Assembly (NCBI GenBank): GCA_006438735.1
Contig: RCZF01000001.1
Location: 930,001-994,000, forward strand
Length of the DNA: 64,000 nt
Reading direction: 5' to 3'
From: Sphingomonas koreensis
GTDB lineage: Bacteria; Pseudomonadota; Alphaproteobacteria; Sphingomonadales; Sphingomonadaceae
Shown here: positions 48,682 through 57,694 of the stretch, in pieces
How positions within the stretch are numbered: the first letter of the stretch is position 1
How the letters are laid out: each line of letters begins with the position of its first letter
Position numbers and translations under genes: made by a program
Notes under the pieces: model-generated
The model's input: only the letters and a program-made list of their open reading frames with translations
What the model was told of the DNA's origin: nothing
Databases searched by the model: none

Positions 48682-50973
48682 ATGAGCGACACACGCGACA
48701 TCGACACCACGCCCTATGAAGGCCCGGCCGGCGGCTGGGGTTCGATGAAATCGCTGGCCGAGATTACCGCGCGCGAGAAAGCGCCGCCCACCGAGCTGCT
48801 CAGCGCGCTCGCCCGGCAGAACAAGCCGGACGGTTTCGCCTGCGTCAGCTGCGCCTGGGGCAAGCCGGCCAAGCCGCATGTCGCCGAATTCTGCGAAAAC
48901 GGCGCCAAGGCGACCGCCTGGGAGCTCACCAGCTTCCGCGTGACGCCCGATTTCTTCAAGCAACACACCGTCAGCAAGTTGCTGACGTGGAAGGATTTCG
49001 ACTTAGAACAGGCCGGCCGCCTCACCCATCCGCTCAAATACGATGCCGCGACCGACAAATATGTCGCGGTTCCCTGGGCCGAGGCGTTCGCCGATATCGG
49101 CGCGCATCTGAAAGGCTATGATCCCACCAAGGTGATCTTCTACGCTTCGGGCCGCGCCAGCCTCGAAACATCGTACATGTATGCCCTGTTCGCGCGGATG
49201 TATGGCAGCCAGAACCTGCCCGACAGCTCGAACATGTGCCACGAAACGACCTCGGTGGGCCTAAAGTCGGCGATCGGATCGCCGGTCGGCACGATCCATC
49301 TCGAAGATTACGAGAAATGCGACGCGATCTTCTTCTGGGGGCAGAACAGCGGATCGAACAGCCCGCGCTTTCTCCATCCATTGAAGGCCTGCGCCGATCG
49401 CGGGGTGGAGATCATTACCTTCAATCCGCTCAAGGAGCGCGGGCTGGAACGCTTTACCGATCCGCAAAACCCGGTGCAGATGGCGACCGGCGGCTCGACA
49501 CAAATCTCGACGCAATATCATCAGGTGAAGACCGGCGGCGACATCGCGGCGATCATGGGCATGTGCAAATATGCGATCGAGGCCGATGACGCGGCAAAAG
49601 CGAGCGGCGGCCCCGCGGTGCTCGATCACGCCTTCATCGCCGAGCATACCACCGGCTTCGACGCCTTTGCCGACAAGGCGCGGGCGACCTCATGGGACGA
49701 CATCGTCCGGGAAAGCGGGCTGACCAAGAAGGCGATCCTGCACGCCGCCAAGGTCTATTGTCGATCGGAACGCGTCATCGCGGTTTATGGCATGGGGCTG
49801 ACGCAGCACCGACACGGCATCGACAACGTCCACATGGTGGTCAATCTGCTGCTGCTGCGCGGCAATATCGGCAGGCCCGGCGCGGGCATGGGGCCGGTGC
49901 GCGGGCACAGCAACGTGCAGGGTCAGCGCACCGTCGGCATCACCGAGAAGCCCGAACTGGCGCCGCTCGATCTGCTCAAAAAACTCTATGATTTCGATCC
50001 GCCTAGGGAAAAGGGCTGGGACACGGTGGCAAGTTGCGAGGCCGTGCTCGACGGCACCGCACAGGCCTTCGTCGGGCTCGGCGGCAATTTCGTTCGCGCC
50101 ATTCCCGATCAGCACAGGATGGAGCCGGCCTGGCGCACGCTCGATCTGACGGTGCATATCGCCACCAAGCTCAATCGCTCGCATCTGGTGCCGGGCAAGA
50201 CGAGCTATCTGCTTCCTTGTCTCGGCCGGATCGAAACCGACCGACAGGCCAGCGGCGCGCAGAGCGTGTCGATCGAGGATTCGTTCAGCAACATCTATGG
50301 CTCCAAGGGCAAAGCGACGCCGGCCAGCGAGCATTTGCTTTCGGAAGCCGCGATCGTCGCTGAGATGGCCAAGGCCACCATCGCGCCCAACCCCAAGGTC
50401 GATTGGGACGGCTGGGCGGGCGATTACGCCCAGGTGCGCGATGCGATCGAGGCGACCTATCCGGAGATGTTCAAGGACTTCAACGCGCGGATGTTCACGC
50501 CCGGCGGCTTCTGGAAGGGCAATGCCGCGGCACACCGCGAATGGAAGACCGAAAGCGGCAAGGCGGAGTTCAACGTGCCCGCGGGGCTCAACGCGACGGG
50601 CTTCGACGATGCCGAAGGCCGCTACCGGTTGATGACGCTGCGATCGAACGACCAGTTCAACACCACCATCTACGGCTATCACGATCGTTTCCGCGGCATC
50701 AAAGGCACGCGCGACGTCGTGCTGATCAACGCGCGCGACATGGCCAAGGCGGGGTTGGCGGAGGGCGACACCGTGTCGCTGATCGGCGATTCGGGCGACA
50801 ATAGCGAGCGCCGCGTCGATGGATTGCGCGTCGTCGTTTATGACATTCCCGACGGCTGTCTCGGCGCCTATTATCCTGAGTGCAATTTGCTCATCCCGCT
50901 GGCCCACCATGCGCTGGAAAGCCATGTCCCGGCCGGAAAATCGGTGCCGGTGCGCCTGGAGAAGGAAGGCTGA
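48682..50973 (+). CDS. FdhF/YdeP family molybdopterin oxidoreductase
   Basis: A 763-residue protein of the molybdopterin oxidoreductase superfamily. The N-terminal CVSCAWGKPAKPHVAEFC places it with the FdhF/YdeP group, in which the usual four-cysteine Fe4S4 site is altered. The molybdopterin-binding blocks include FWGQNSGSNSPRF and RGNIGRPGAGMGPVRGHSNV, and the C-terminal domain has YPECNLLIPLAHH. It is cytoplasmic (no Tat signal). The likely substrate is formate, but YdeP members are also linked to acid resistance. Followed directly by mobA and fdhD. Confidence 0.9.
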   Translation: MSDTRDIDTTPYEGPAGGWGSMKSLAEITAREKAPPTELLSALARQNKPDGFACVSCAWGKPAKPHVAEFCENGAKATAWELTSFRVTPDFFKQHTVSKLLTWKDFDLEQAGRLTHPLKYDAATDKYVAVPWAEAFADIGAHLKGYDPTKVIFYASGRASLETSYMYALFARMYGSQNLPDSSNMCHETTSVGLKSAIGSPVGTIHLEDYEKCDAIFFWGQNSGSNSPRFLHPLKACADRGVEIITFNPLKERGLERFTDPQNPVQMATGGSTQISTQYHQVKTGGDIAAIMGMCKYAIEADDAAKASGGPAVLDHAFIAEHTTGFDAFADKARATSWDDIVRESGLTKKAILHAAKVYCRSERVIAVYGMGLTQHRHGIDNVHMVVNLLLLRGNIGRPGAGMGPVRGHSNVQGQRTVGITEKPELAPLDLLKKLYDFDPPREKGWDTVASCEAVLDGTAQAFVGLGGNFVRAIPDQHRMEPAWRTLDLTVHIATKLNRSHLVPGKTSYLLPCLGRIETDRQASGAQSVSIEDSFSNIYGSKGKATPASEHLLSEAAIVAEMAKATIAPNPKVDWDGWAGDYAQVRDAIEATYPEMFKDFNARMFTPGGFWKGNAAAHREWKTESGKAEFNVPAGLNATGFDDAEGRYRLMTLRSNDQFNTTIYGYHDRFRGIKGTRDVVLINARDMAKAGLAEGDTVSLIGDSGDNSERRVDGLRVVVYDIPDGCLGAYYPECNLLIPLAHHALESHVPAGKSVPVRLEKEG

Positions 50974-51485
50974 TCCTCGGCGCGATCATCGCCGGCGGCC
51001 GATCGAGCCGGTTCGGCAGCGACAAGGCCGAGGCGCTGCTGCACGGCGCGCCGCTGATCGACCATGCCGCCGCGGTGCTCCGGCCTTTCGTGGACGCGAT
51101 CGTGCTTTGCGGCCGCGATCGCGCAGGGTGGATGGGCCTGGATGACGTTCCCAAGGCCGGCCTCGGTCCGCTCGGCGGCATCGCCGCGGCGCTGCGATAT
51201 GCCGACGCCGAAGGCTACCATGCCGTATTGACCATCGGCTGCGACATGCCGCGCGCGCCGACAGCGCTGATCGACGCGTTGATTGCAGAGCCACCGGCCT
51301 ACTGCCGCGACGCCCCGATCCTCGGCTGCTGGCCGGCCTCGCTTGCGATCGATCTGGAGCGGTACGTCTCGACCGATCCCCGGCGGTCGGTTCGCGGCTG
51401 GGGCGAAGCCATAGGAGCGACGCCAATCGCCTCGCCCGAACCGCTGGCCAATATCAACACCCCGGCGGACTTTTTGAAGGCATGA
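50970..51485 (+). CDS. mobA: Molybdenum cofactor guanylyltransferase MobA (apparent CTG start)
   Basis: A protein of about 171 residues that attaches GMP to molybdopterin. It has the nucleotide-binding signature GAIIAGGRSSRFGSDKAEAL at the start and the metal site TIGCDMPRAP. No ATG, GTG or TTG lies near the expected beginning. The codon that would be Met is CTG at 50970, preceded by GGAAGG and overlapping the TGA of the oxidoreductase gene. Upstream alternatives inside that gene add about 30 residues of unlikely sequence. Between fdhF-like and fdhD this is the natural partner. Confidence 0.86.
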   Translation: MILGAIIAGGRSSRFGSDKAEALLHGAPLIDHAAAVLRPFVDAIVLCGRDRAGWMGLDDVPKAGLGPLGGIAAALRYADAEGYHAVLTIGCDMPRAPTALIDALIAEPPAYCRDAPILGCWPASLAIDLERYVSTDPRRSVRGWGEAIGATPIASPEPLANINTPADFLKA

Positions 51486-52297
51486 CGTCATCGCTCGACA
51501 AACCGCTGATCGTGCTCACCCCGGAAAGCGCCGCGGCGATGACGCGCGCGATCGCGATCGAGGCGCCGGTTGCGATCGAGGTCAACGGGCTCGGCTATGC
51601 GGTGATGATGATGACGCCCGAGGCGCTCGATGCCTTCGCCACCGGCTTCATGCTGACCGAGCGGCTGGCCGACAGCGCCGCCGACATTCTCGACATGGAT
51701 TGCTTTGAAAGCGAGCGCGGCTGGATCGTCCGGGTCACGCTGGCGGAAGCCTGCGCCGGCCGCATCCACGATCGCGTTCGCCACCGCAGCAGTGACACCG
51801 GCTGCGGTTTGTGTGGGATTTCGGGGCTCGAACAGGTCATGCGTCCCCTCGCGAGACCCGCACCACTGCCGCGTGTCGGCAAGGCGGCCTTATTCGCCGC
51901 GCTGGGGGCGATCCGCGACCATCAGCCGATCAATCGCGCGACCGGCGCGGTGCATGCCGCGGCGCTGTGCGACGACCAAGGCGCGGTCGTGCGGGCGTTC
52001 GAGGATGTCGGCCGGCACAATGCACTCGACAAGCTGATCGGATCGCTGGCGATCGATCGCGTCGATATTGCCGATGGCTTCCTGCTCATCACCTCGCGGA
52101 TCAGTTTCGAAATGGTCGACAAGGCGCTGGTCGCTGGCGCACCTTTGCTCGCCGGCATTTCCGCGCCGACGACAATGGCGATCGCGCATGCCGAAGCGCA
52201 TGGGCTGACGCTGGCGGCGCTGGCGCGCCGGGACGCGATCCTGTTGCTCAACGATCCCGGCGGCGTATTCGCGAGTGGTAGCGGAGGAGGGACTTGA
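51482..52297 (+). CDS. fdhD: Formate dehydrogenase sulfurtransferase FdhD
   Basis: A 271-residue protein of the FdhD family. It brings sulfur to the molybdenum cofactor of formate dehydrogenase, using a cysteine loop, here SDTGCGLCGISG. The C-terminal half has the long conserved region FEDVGRHNALDKLIG and LLITSRISFEMVDKA. The start overlaps the mobA stop by 4 nt. The last seven codons (GVFASGSGGGT end) run antisense into the 3' end of the tRNA-Met gene. Confidence 0.93.
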   Translation: MTSSLDKPLIVLTPESAAAMTRAIAIEAPVAIEVNGLGYAVMMMTPEALDAFATGFMLTERLADSAADILDMDCFESERGWIVRVTLAEACAGRIHDRVRHRSSDTGCGLCGISGLEQVMRPLARPAPLPRVGKAALFAALGAIRDHQPINRATGAVHAAALCDDQGAVVRAFEDVGRHNALDKLIGSLAIDRVDIADGFLLITSRISFEMVDKALVAGAPLLAGISAPTTMAIAHAEAHGLTLAALARRDAILLLNDPGGVFASGSGGGT

Positions 52298-52352
52298 ACC
52301 CCCGACCCCAGGATTATGATTCCCGTGCTCTAACCAGCTGAGCTACTCCGCC
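52276..52352 (-). tRNA. tRNA-Met (anticodon CAT)
   Basis: On the minus strand GGCGGAG opens the acceptor stem and CTCCGCT closes it (one G-U pair at the end). Other blocks: D arm TAGCTCAGCTGG, anticodon stem CGGGA/TCCTG with loop ATCATAA (anticodon CAT), T loop GTTCAAGTC, and encoded CCA (52278-52276). CAT could also be a lysidine-modified Ile tRNA; the body resembles elongator Met tRNAs of alphaproteobacteria. Confidence 0.93.
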
Positions 52353-52383
52353 CCATACGGGCCGCTTCACTCGCGAGGCGCGG

Positions 52384-52412
52384 GCTATAGGTAGGCTATC
52401 CGGCACGGTCAA
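52384..52412 (-). promoter_or_regulatory. Promoter of the tRNA-Met gene
   Basis: Minus strand TTGACC (52412-52407), 17-base spacer, TATAGC (52389-52384), a near-consensus housekeeping promoter. It overlaps the stop of the 2'-5' RNA ligase-like gene. Confidence 0.75.
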
Positions 52413-52918
52413 GCGAACATGTGGCGCGACAGCGGCTCCCACGGACCGCCGCGATACCACCAGCTCGCCAAGCCGGTGATCGCTACCGCGCGCGGTTTGA
52501 ACTCACTCTCAAGTTTGTCACGTAATTCTCTGGCGAGGCTCAGTTCTACCTTGTTCTGGATCGTGACATGTGGTCGCCAGCCAGCCGCGTCCTGCGGCGT
52601 CAGCATCCCGGAGAAGGCCGCCGCAAGCCGATAGCGGACACCCTCCAGACCGGGCGAGTCTATACGATAGGCGACGCCGCGGCCGAGCGAGAGCACGCCG
52701 CCAATCCTGGCCGCGGGCGGATGCTGGCCTCTGGTTTCTGCGGTCAGCCGCTGTTTGAGCTCGTCAGCCAGGCCCGGCGGCAAATGATGGAACATCGTCA
52801 GATGCGCGGCCAATTGGTTGCGCTCGGGCGGGAAATGCGCCTGCCGCAGCGCATCGAACCATGCCGCATCGGTCCTCCCGAATAATGCTGTGACGATAAT
52901 CGGTGCGGTTTCGCTCAA
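52409..52918 (-). CDS. 2'-5' RNA ligase (LigT/cyclic phosphodiesterase) family protein
   Basis: A 169-residue protein with the two H-x-T motifs of the 2H superfamily: HLTMFHHL in the first half and HVTIQNKV in the second. Such proteins seal or open 2'-5' or cyclic phosphate bonds in RNA. The start is inferred as TTG at 52918, which overlaps the TGA of kup by two bases; no ATG exists nearby. It is the second gene of a coupled pair with kup. The natural RNA target is unknown. Confidence 0.82.
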   Translation of the reverse strand: MSETAPIIVTALFGRTDAAWFDALRQAHFPPERNQLAAHLTMFHHLPPGLADELKQRLTAETRGQHPPAARIGGVLSLGRGVAYRIDSPGLEGVRYRLAAAFSGMLTPQDAAGWRPHVTIQNKVELSLARELRDKLESEFKPRAVAITGLASWWYRGGPWEPLSRHMFA

Positions 52919-54849
52919 ATCTCGACCTGGCTCCCCAGCTCGACCACGCGATTGGTCGGCAGCTTGAAGAATTCCATCGCGCTTTCGGCGTTGCGCAGCA
53001 TCCAGGCAAACAGCTTTTCGCGCCAGATCATCATGCCCGGCTTGTCGGCGGCGAGCAGCGTCTGCCGCGCGAGGAAGAAGCTGGTGTCCATCATCCGGAA
53101 ATCGGCGCCGCAACTATGCACGCAGGCGAGCGCGGCGGGCACGTCGGCGTCCTGCATGAAGCCGTAGCGGATGATCAGGCGGTGGAAGCCCTGGCCGAGA
53201 TCCTCGATGAAAATGCGGCGCGATTCGTCGATGAAGGGTTCGTCGGCGATCTTGACGGTGAGCAGGATCACGCGCTCGTGGAGCACTTTGTTGTGCTTCA
53301 GATTGTGCAGAAGCGCGTGCGGCACGCCGTCGGGGCTCGAGGTCATGAAGACGGCGGTGCCGGGCACGCGCGATGCGGTGTTGGCGGCCGACTGGATGAA
53401 GATCTTGATCGGCATCGCCGCCTCGCGCAGCCGTTCGATCATCAGCTTCCTGCCCTTCGCCCACGTGGTGAGGAAGCCGAAGATGATGAAGCCGACCAGC
53501 AGCGGCACCCAGCCGCCCGACGGCACCTTGGTCAGATTGGCGGCGAGATAGGCACCATCGACGAGGAAGAACAAGGCGAGCAGCGGAATCGCGTAATAGG
53601 GTTTCCAATGCCACAGCCGGAACAGAACAACACCGAGCAGGCAGGTGTCGATGGTCATCGCCCCGGTCACCGCGATGCCATAAGCCGATGTGAGGTTCGA
53701 CGAGGTCTGGAAGAACAGCACGAGCAGGATGACCATCGTCATCAACATCCAGTTGACCAGCGGAATATAGATCTGCCCCGCGGTCGATGCGCTGGTATGC
53801 TCGATCCGCAGCCGCGGCATGAAGCCGAGCTGGATCGCCTGCTGCGTCACCGAGAACGCGCCGGAAATCACCGCCTGGCTGGCGATGATCGCCGCCATCG
53901 TCGCCAGGATGACGAGCGGCAGCTGCAAGCCGGTGGGCGCCATCATGTAGAACGGGCTTTCAAGCGCGGTCGCGCCGTCACGGAACAGCAGCGCGCCCTG
54001 CCCCATGTAATTGCACATCAGCGCCGGCAGCACGAAAACCAGCCACGAAAAGCGGATCGGGTTGCGGCCGAAATGCCCCATGTCGGCGTAAAGCGCCTCG
54101 GCGCCCGTCACCGCCAGCACGATCGACCCGAGCGCGAGAAATGCGCGTAGCGGTCCGTGGATGAAAAACTCGACGGCATAGGTCGGCGAGAGCGCCCACA
54201 AAATACCCGGCGTCTTTGCGATCGAGATCACGCCGAGCGTACCGATCACCAGGAAATAGAAGATCATCACGGGCCCGAAGAACAGCCCGACCTTACTCGT
54301 GCCGTTTTTCTGGATCGCGAACAGGAACACGAGGATCACGACCGCGAGCGGCAACACAAGACCGCTGAACGCCGGCGCGGCGACCGACAGACCCTCGATC
54401 GCGCCGAGCACCGACACCGCCGGAGTGATCATCGAATCGCCATAGAACAAGGCCGTCGCGAACACGCCGAGCAGGATGATCCCCGCGGTCCAGCGCTTGT
54501 TGCCGGTCTTGCCCGACACCAACGCGAGCAGCGCCAGGCTGCCGCCCTCTCCCTTGTTGTCGGCGCGCATGATGATCGAGACGTATTTGAGCGTCACCAC
54601 GATCATCATCGACCAGAACATCAGGCTGACGACGCCCATGATGTTGGGCACGTCGAGCGCCAGTGTGTGCTCGCCGGCGAAGGTTTCGCGAAACGCATAG
54701 AGCGGGCTGGTGCCGATATCGCCGAACACGACGCCGATCGCGCCGATCGCCAGCTTGACCATTCCCTCGGAATGGCCGTGGCCGCCGTGTCCGCCATCAT
54801 CGGCGGGCCGTGCTGCGGGTTCTCCCGCGGTTTCTGTCGTGACGGTCAC
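52915..54849 (-). CDS. kup: Potassium uptake protein Kup
   Basis: A 644-residue inner-membrane protein with about 12 membrane spans in the first 440 residues and a C-terminal cytoplasmic domain. The diagnostic start is [18 protein letters not shown], with [15 protein letters not shown] in the middle. It takes up K+ by proton coupling. It is preceded by a His- and Gly-rich stretch ([11 protein letters not shown]). Downstream is the 2'-5' RNA ligase-like gene, which starts inside its stop. Confidence 0.95.
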   Translation of the reverse strand: MTVTTETAGEPAARPADDGGHGGHGHSEGMVKLAIGAIGVVFGDIGTSPLYAFRETFAGEHTLALDVPNIMGVVSLMFWSMMIVVTLKYVSIIMRADNKGEGGSLALLALVSGKTGNKRWTAGIILLGVFATALFYGDSMITPAVSVLGAIEGLSVAAPAFSGLVLPLAVVILVFLFAIQKNGTSKVGLFFGPVMIFYFLVIGTLGVISIAKTPGILWALSPTYAVEFFIHGPLRAFLALGSIVLAVTGAEALYADMGHFGRNPIRFSWLVFVLPALMCNYMGQGALLFRDGATALESPFYMMAPTGLQLPLVILATMAAIIASQAVISGAFSVTQQAIQLGFMPRLRIEHTSASTAGQIYIPLVNWMLMTMVILLVLFFQTSSNLTSAYGIAVTGAMTIDTCLLGVVLFRLWHWKPYYAIPLLALFFLVDGAYLAANLTKVPSGGWVPLLVGFIIFGFLTTWAKGRKLMIERLREAAMPIKIFIQSAANTASRVPGTAVFMTSSPDGVPHALLHNLKHNKVLHERVILLTVKIADEPFIDESRRIFIEDLGQGFHRLIIRYGFMQDADVPAALACVHSCGADFRMMDTSFFLARQTLLAADKPGMMIWREKLFAWMLRNAESAMEFFKLPTNRVVELGSQVEI

Positions 54850-54976
54850 CAGCGGAGGCTTCGCGCCCGCATGACGAGGGTTTGGGCCGCAAGCAGCCCC
54901 TGGTTCGCGCCCCTGTTCATAACGGTCGGCCCTCTAACACGCAGTATGATGCGCTGCAACGTAACGACTCAGCTGG

Positions 54977-55453
54977 TCAGTTGGATGCGCCGAACAGCGC
55001 TTCGGCCTCGCTTCGCGTCGGCACGGCGCGCAGCACGAAGCTGCTGTTGATCGTGACGACGCCGGGCAGCCTGCCGAGGTGCTCGCGGTGGAGCCGCTCG
55101 TAATCGTCGAGGTCGCGGCACAGGATCTTGAGCCGGTAATCCTGCCCGCCCGACACCAGCGCACAATCGACGACGCCGTCGATCGTGGCGACTGCCGCCT
55201 CGAACGCGGCAAGGTCTTCCTCGATCTGCGTGCCGAGCGTGATGTCGACCAAGGCCGTCACGTGAAAGCCGAGTCGCTTGTGGCCGAGGCGCGCGCCATA
55301 GCCTTCGATCAAGCCCACCGCTTCGAGCGCCTGGATGCGGCGGGTGCAGGCCGATTGCGACAAGCCGACGGCCGCGGCGATCTGGCTGACCGACGCGCGC
55401 GCATCGGCAGCGACACGCTTGAGAATGGCCGAGTCGATGCGGTCGAGTTGCAT
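54977..55453 (-). CDS. Lrp/AsnC family transcriptional regulator
   Basis: A 158-residue regulator from ATG 55453. An N-terminal helix-turn-helix (DRIDSAILKRVAADARASVS, then LSQSACTRRIQALE) precedes a C-terminal RAM ligand-binding domain. Its divergent neighbour is alanine dehydrogenase, so it probably senses alanine and controls ald, as AldR does elsewhere. The 128-nt gap between the two starts would be its operator region; A+T-rich stretches lie near 55500-55560. A longer start at 55516 is possible. Confidence 0.88.
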   Translation of the reverse strand: MQLDRIDSAILKRVAADARASVSQIAAAVGLSQSACTRRIQALEAVGLIEGYGARLGHKRLGFHVTALVDITLGTQIEEDLAAFEAAVATIDGVVDCALVSGGQDYRLKILCRDLDDYERLHREHLGRLPGVVTINSSFVLRAVPTRSEAEALFGASN

Positions 55454-55519
55454 GATCTCATCGAGATACTCGCTCGGTGAAGCGAAGTCATGCTCGAACG
55501 GCCCAATCCGATGCACAGT

Positions 55520-55553
55520 TTGCAGGGATTTGCCGCCCGCGACGGTCTATAAT
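55520..55553 (+). promoter_or_regulatory. Promoter region of alanine dehydrogenase
   Basis: A perfect -10 box TATAAT is at 55548-55553, about 29 nt before the start codon. The -35 side is weak (TTGCAG at 55520 is 22 bases away; GGGATT stands at the ideal 17), a pattern expected of an activator-dependent promoter, consistent with the divergent Lrp-type gene. Confidence 0.5.
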
Positions 55554-55581
55554 GCACCAAAGTCTTCCAAGGAGAGAAATC

Positions 55582-56688
55582 ATGCGCGTCGGTGTGCCCA
55601 AGGAAATCAAGAACCACGAATATCGCGTCGGCTTGACGCCGCCCTCGGTCGCCGAGCTGGTCGGCGCCGGGCATGAGGTGATCGTCGAGACCAACGCCGG
55701 CATGGGCATTGATTTCGAGGATCAGGATTACGTCGCCGCCGGCGCGCGGATCGTGCCCGACGCCAAGACGGTGTTTGCCGAAAGCGACATGATCGTGAAG
55801 GTGAAGGAACCGCAGCAAAGCGAGATCGCGCTGCTCGAGCCGCGGCATCTGTTGTTCACCTATCTCCACCTCGCCGCCGACAAGCCGCAAGCCGAAGGGC
55901 TGATGAAATCGGGCGCGACCTGCATCGCTTATGAGACGGTGACGGCCGACGATCGCTCGCTGCCGCTGTTGAAGCCGATGTCCGAAGTCGCCGGCCGCAT
56001 GTCGATCCAGGTCGGCGCGCATTATCTCGAGAAGGAACAGGGCGGCCGCGGCGTGTTGCTCGGCGGCGTCCCCGGCGTCGCGCCGGCGCGGGTCGCGATC
56101 CTCGGCGGCGGCGTTTCGGGCGTCAACGCCGCACAGATGGCGGTCGGCATGCGCGCCGATGTGACGATCTACGACATTTCCAACGCGCGGCTGGCCGAGC
56201 TCGACATGTTCTTCGGTAGCCAGATCAAGACCGCTTACGCCTCGAAGGCGGCCATCGCCGCGGCGGTGAAGAATGCGCATCTCGTGATCGGCGCGGTGCT
56301 GGTGCCCGGCGCGGCGGCGCCCAAGCTCGTCACGCGCGACATGCTCGGCACGATGAAGCGCGGCTCGGTGCTGGTCGATATCGCGATCGATCAGGGCGGC
56401 TGTTTCGAAACCAGCCATGCCACCACGCACGACGATCCCGTCTATGAGATCGATGGCGTGATCCATTATTGCGTCGCCAACATGCCCGGCGCGGTTGCGC
56501 GCACCTCGGCCTTCGCGCTCAACAATGCGACGCTGCCGTTTGCGATGAAGCTCGCCAATCTCGGCGCGGAACAGGCGATGGCGGGCGACAAGCATCTCGC
56601 CAACGGGCTCAACGTATCGAACGGCAGGATCCGTCATCAGGCGGTCGCCGAAGCGCTCGACCTGCCGTTCGAAGCTTGGGCGGGGTAA
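55582..56688 (+). CDS. ald: Alanine dehydrogenase
   Basis: A 368-residue NAD-dependent enzyme. It has the N-terminal VGVPKEIKNHEYRVGLTP, Rossmann loop ILGGGVSGVNAAQMAVGM and the C-terminal SNGRIRHQAVAEAL region. It interconverts L-alanine and pyruvate plus ammonia and is used for growth on alanine. ATG 55582 has AAGGAGAG upstream. It is divergent from an Lrp-type regulator. Confidence 0.95.
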   Translation: MRVGVPKEIKNHEYRVGLTPPSVAELVGAGHEVIVETNAGMGIDFEDQDYVAAGARIVPDAKTVFAESDMIVKVKEPQQSEIALLEPRHLLFTYLHLAADKPQAEGLMKSGATCIAYETVTADDRSLPLLKPMSEVAGRMSIQVGAHYLEKEQGGRGVLLGGVPGVAPARVAILGGGVSGVNAAQMAVGMRADVTIYDISNARLAELDMFFGSQIKTAYASKAAIAAAVKNAHLVIGAVLVPGAAAPKLVTRDMLGTMKRGSVLVDIAIDQGGCFETSHATTHDDPVYEIDGVIHYCVANMPGAVARTSAFALNNATLPFAMKLANLGAEQAMAGDKHLANGLNVSNGRIRHQAVAEALDLPFEAWAG

Positions 56689-56698
56689 GCCTCGGCGC

Positions 56699-56723
56699 GG
56701 AACGGAATGGGAACATGCTCGTT
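56699..56723 (+). promoter_or_regulatory. EcfG-type general stress promoter
   Basis: GGAAC (56699-56703), 16 bases, CGTT (56720-56723): a full match to the EcfG consensus, 33 nt upstream of the DUF3072 gene start at 56756. Paired with the similar site at 16293. Confidence 0.78.
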
Positions 56724-56755
56724 TTCATCGCGAACCCCTGAAGAGGACGATCGCG

Positions 56756-56974
56756 ATGACCGAGCATGATAACCCCAAGGCGGAGCCCTTCTCCAACGCC
56801 GAGAAGGACCCCGATGACTGGACCACCGGCAACGAAGCGATGACCGGCGCGCAAGCCTCCTATCTCAAGACGCTGAGCGAGGAAGCCGGCGAGCCGTTCG
56901 ACGAAACGCTGACCAAGGCCGACGCTTCGAAGCGGATCGATGCGTTGCAGGAGAAGACCGGCCGGGGCGAATAA
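56756..56974 (+). CDS. Small acidic DUF3072-type protein, stress-regulated
   Basis: A 72-residue hydrophilic protein with MTGAQASYLKTLSEEAGE and KADASKRIDALQEKTG, the pattern of the DUF3072 family. It is soluble and acidic. ATG 56756 follows GAAGAGGA. A matching EcfG promoter (56699-56723) upstream suggests it is one of the many small proteins of the general stress regulon. The molecular function is not known. Confidence 0.8.
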   Translation: MTEHDNPKAEPFSNAEKDPDDWTTGNEAMTGAQASYLKTLSEEAGEPFDETLTKADASKRIDALQEKTGRGE

Positions 56975-56975
56975 T

Positions 56976-57047
56976 CGTCGCTGCGCGCAGCGAAGCACGT
57001 CGGTGGTCCTTAGCCGCTGGATTGCTTCGCTCCGCTCGCAATGACGA
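56976..57047. repeat. Dispersed palindromic repeat, family B, half decayed
   Basis: The right part keeps CTGGATTGCTTCG and CTCGCAATGACG; the left part is a decayed inverse (GTCGCTGCGCGCAGCGAAGC). It lies between convergent genes. Confidence 0.65.
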
Positions 57048-57064
57048 TGGCCGCTCGTGCGCGG

Positions 57065-57694
57065 CTATTGCTGCCCCGCCATGGCGATGTAGCGATCCAG
57101 CAGATCGAGCCGAACCGCGATTTCGGGGCGATAGCCGGCGTCAGCCGGCGCCAGCGTCAGCGCCTTTGCCCAGAAGCGGCGCGCGTTGGGAAAGTCGCCG
57201 GCGCGGATATAAGCGAGTCCTTCGAAGAACGGCGGGCCAGGGTTGGTCGGCGCCAATTGCGCGGCGCGATTGAACGCCAGAAGCGCGGCGGGCGACACAT
57301 AGCCGCCGTCGTGTGTCGAAAAAACCGTGCCGAGCTCGGTCCACAGCGCGGCGTCGTTGGCCTTGTGTCGGATCGCGCGCAGCAGTAGCCCGGCTGCTGC
57401 TTCTGTCTCGCCGGCGCGCTGGAGACCGTCCGAAGCGGTGAGATAGACGCTGTCCTCGCCGAAACGGCCGAACATGATCCCGCGCAATTCGATCACGCCG
57501 GGATCGATCTCGACGCCCTGAGCGTCGGCTTTCACCGGGTGACTGGCGAGGCCGGGGCTACCCTGGACGGCATAGCCGATCGCGCCGATCATCAGCGCGG
57601 CACCGATGATCGACCACAGCCCCCGCCCGGCGCCGAACGCGACGAGCAGGCCCGCCGCGCCGATGCCGATGATGGCCATCATCGCCCAGCCCAT
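57065..57694 (-). CDS. ccmI: TPR protein of cytochrome c maturation (CcmI/CycH-like)
   Basis: A 209-residue protein. Two N-terminal membrane segments (about 3-20 and 24-43) precede TPR helices (about 85-205, with NDAALWTELGTVF and NPGPPFFEGLAYIRAGDF). CcmI-type proteins hold apocytochrome c for haem attachment. It is shorter than E. coli CcmI and lacks an obvious third part. Its start overlaps the ccmH stop by one base; it is the last of the ccm run. The gene name is by position and layout. Confidence 0.75.
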   Translation of the reverse strand: MGWAMMAIIGIGAAGLLVAFGAGRGLWSIIGAALMIGAIGYAVQGSPGLASHPVKADAQGVEIDPGVIELRGIMFGRFGEDSVYLTASDGLQRAGETEAAAGLLLRAIRHKANDAALWTELGTVFSTHDGGYVSPAALLAFNRAAQLAPTNPGPPFFEGLAYIRAGDFPNARRFWAKALTLAPADAGYRPEIAVRLDLLDRYIAMAGQQ

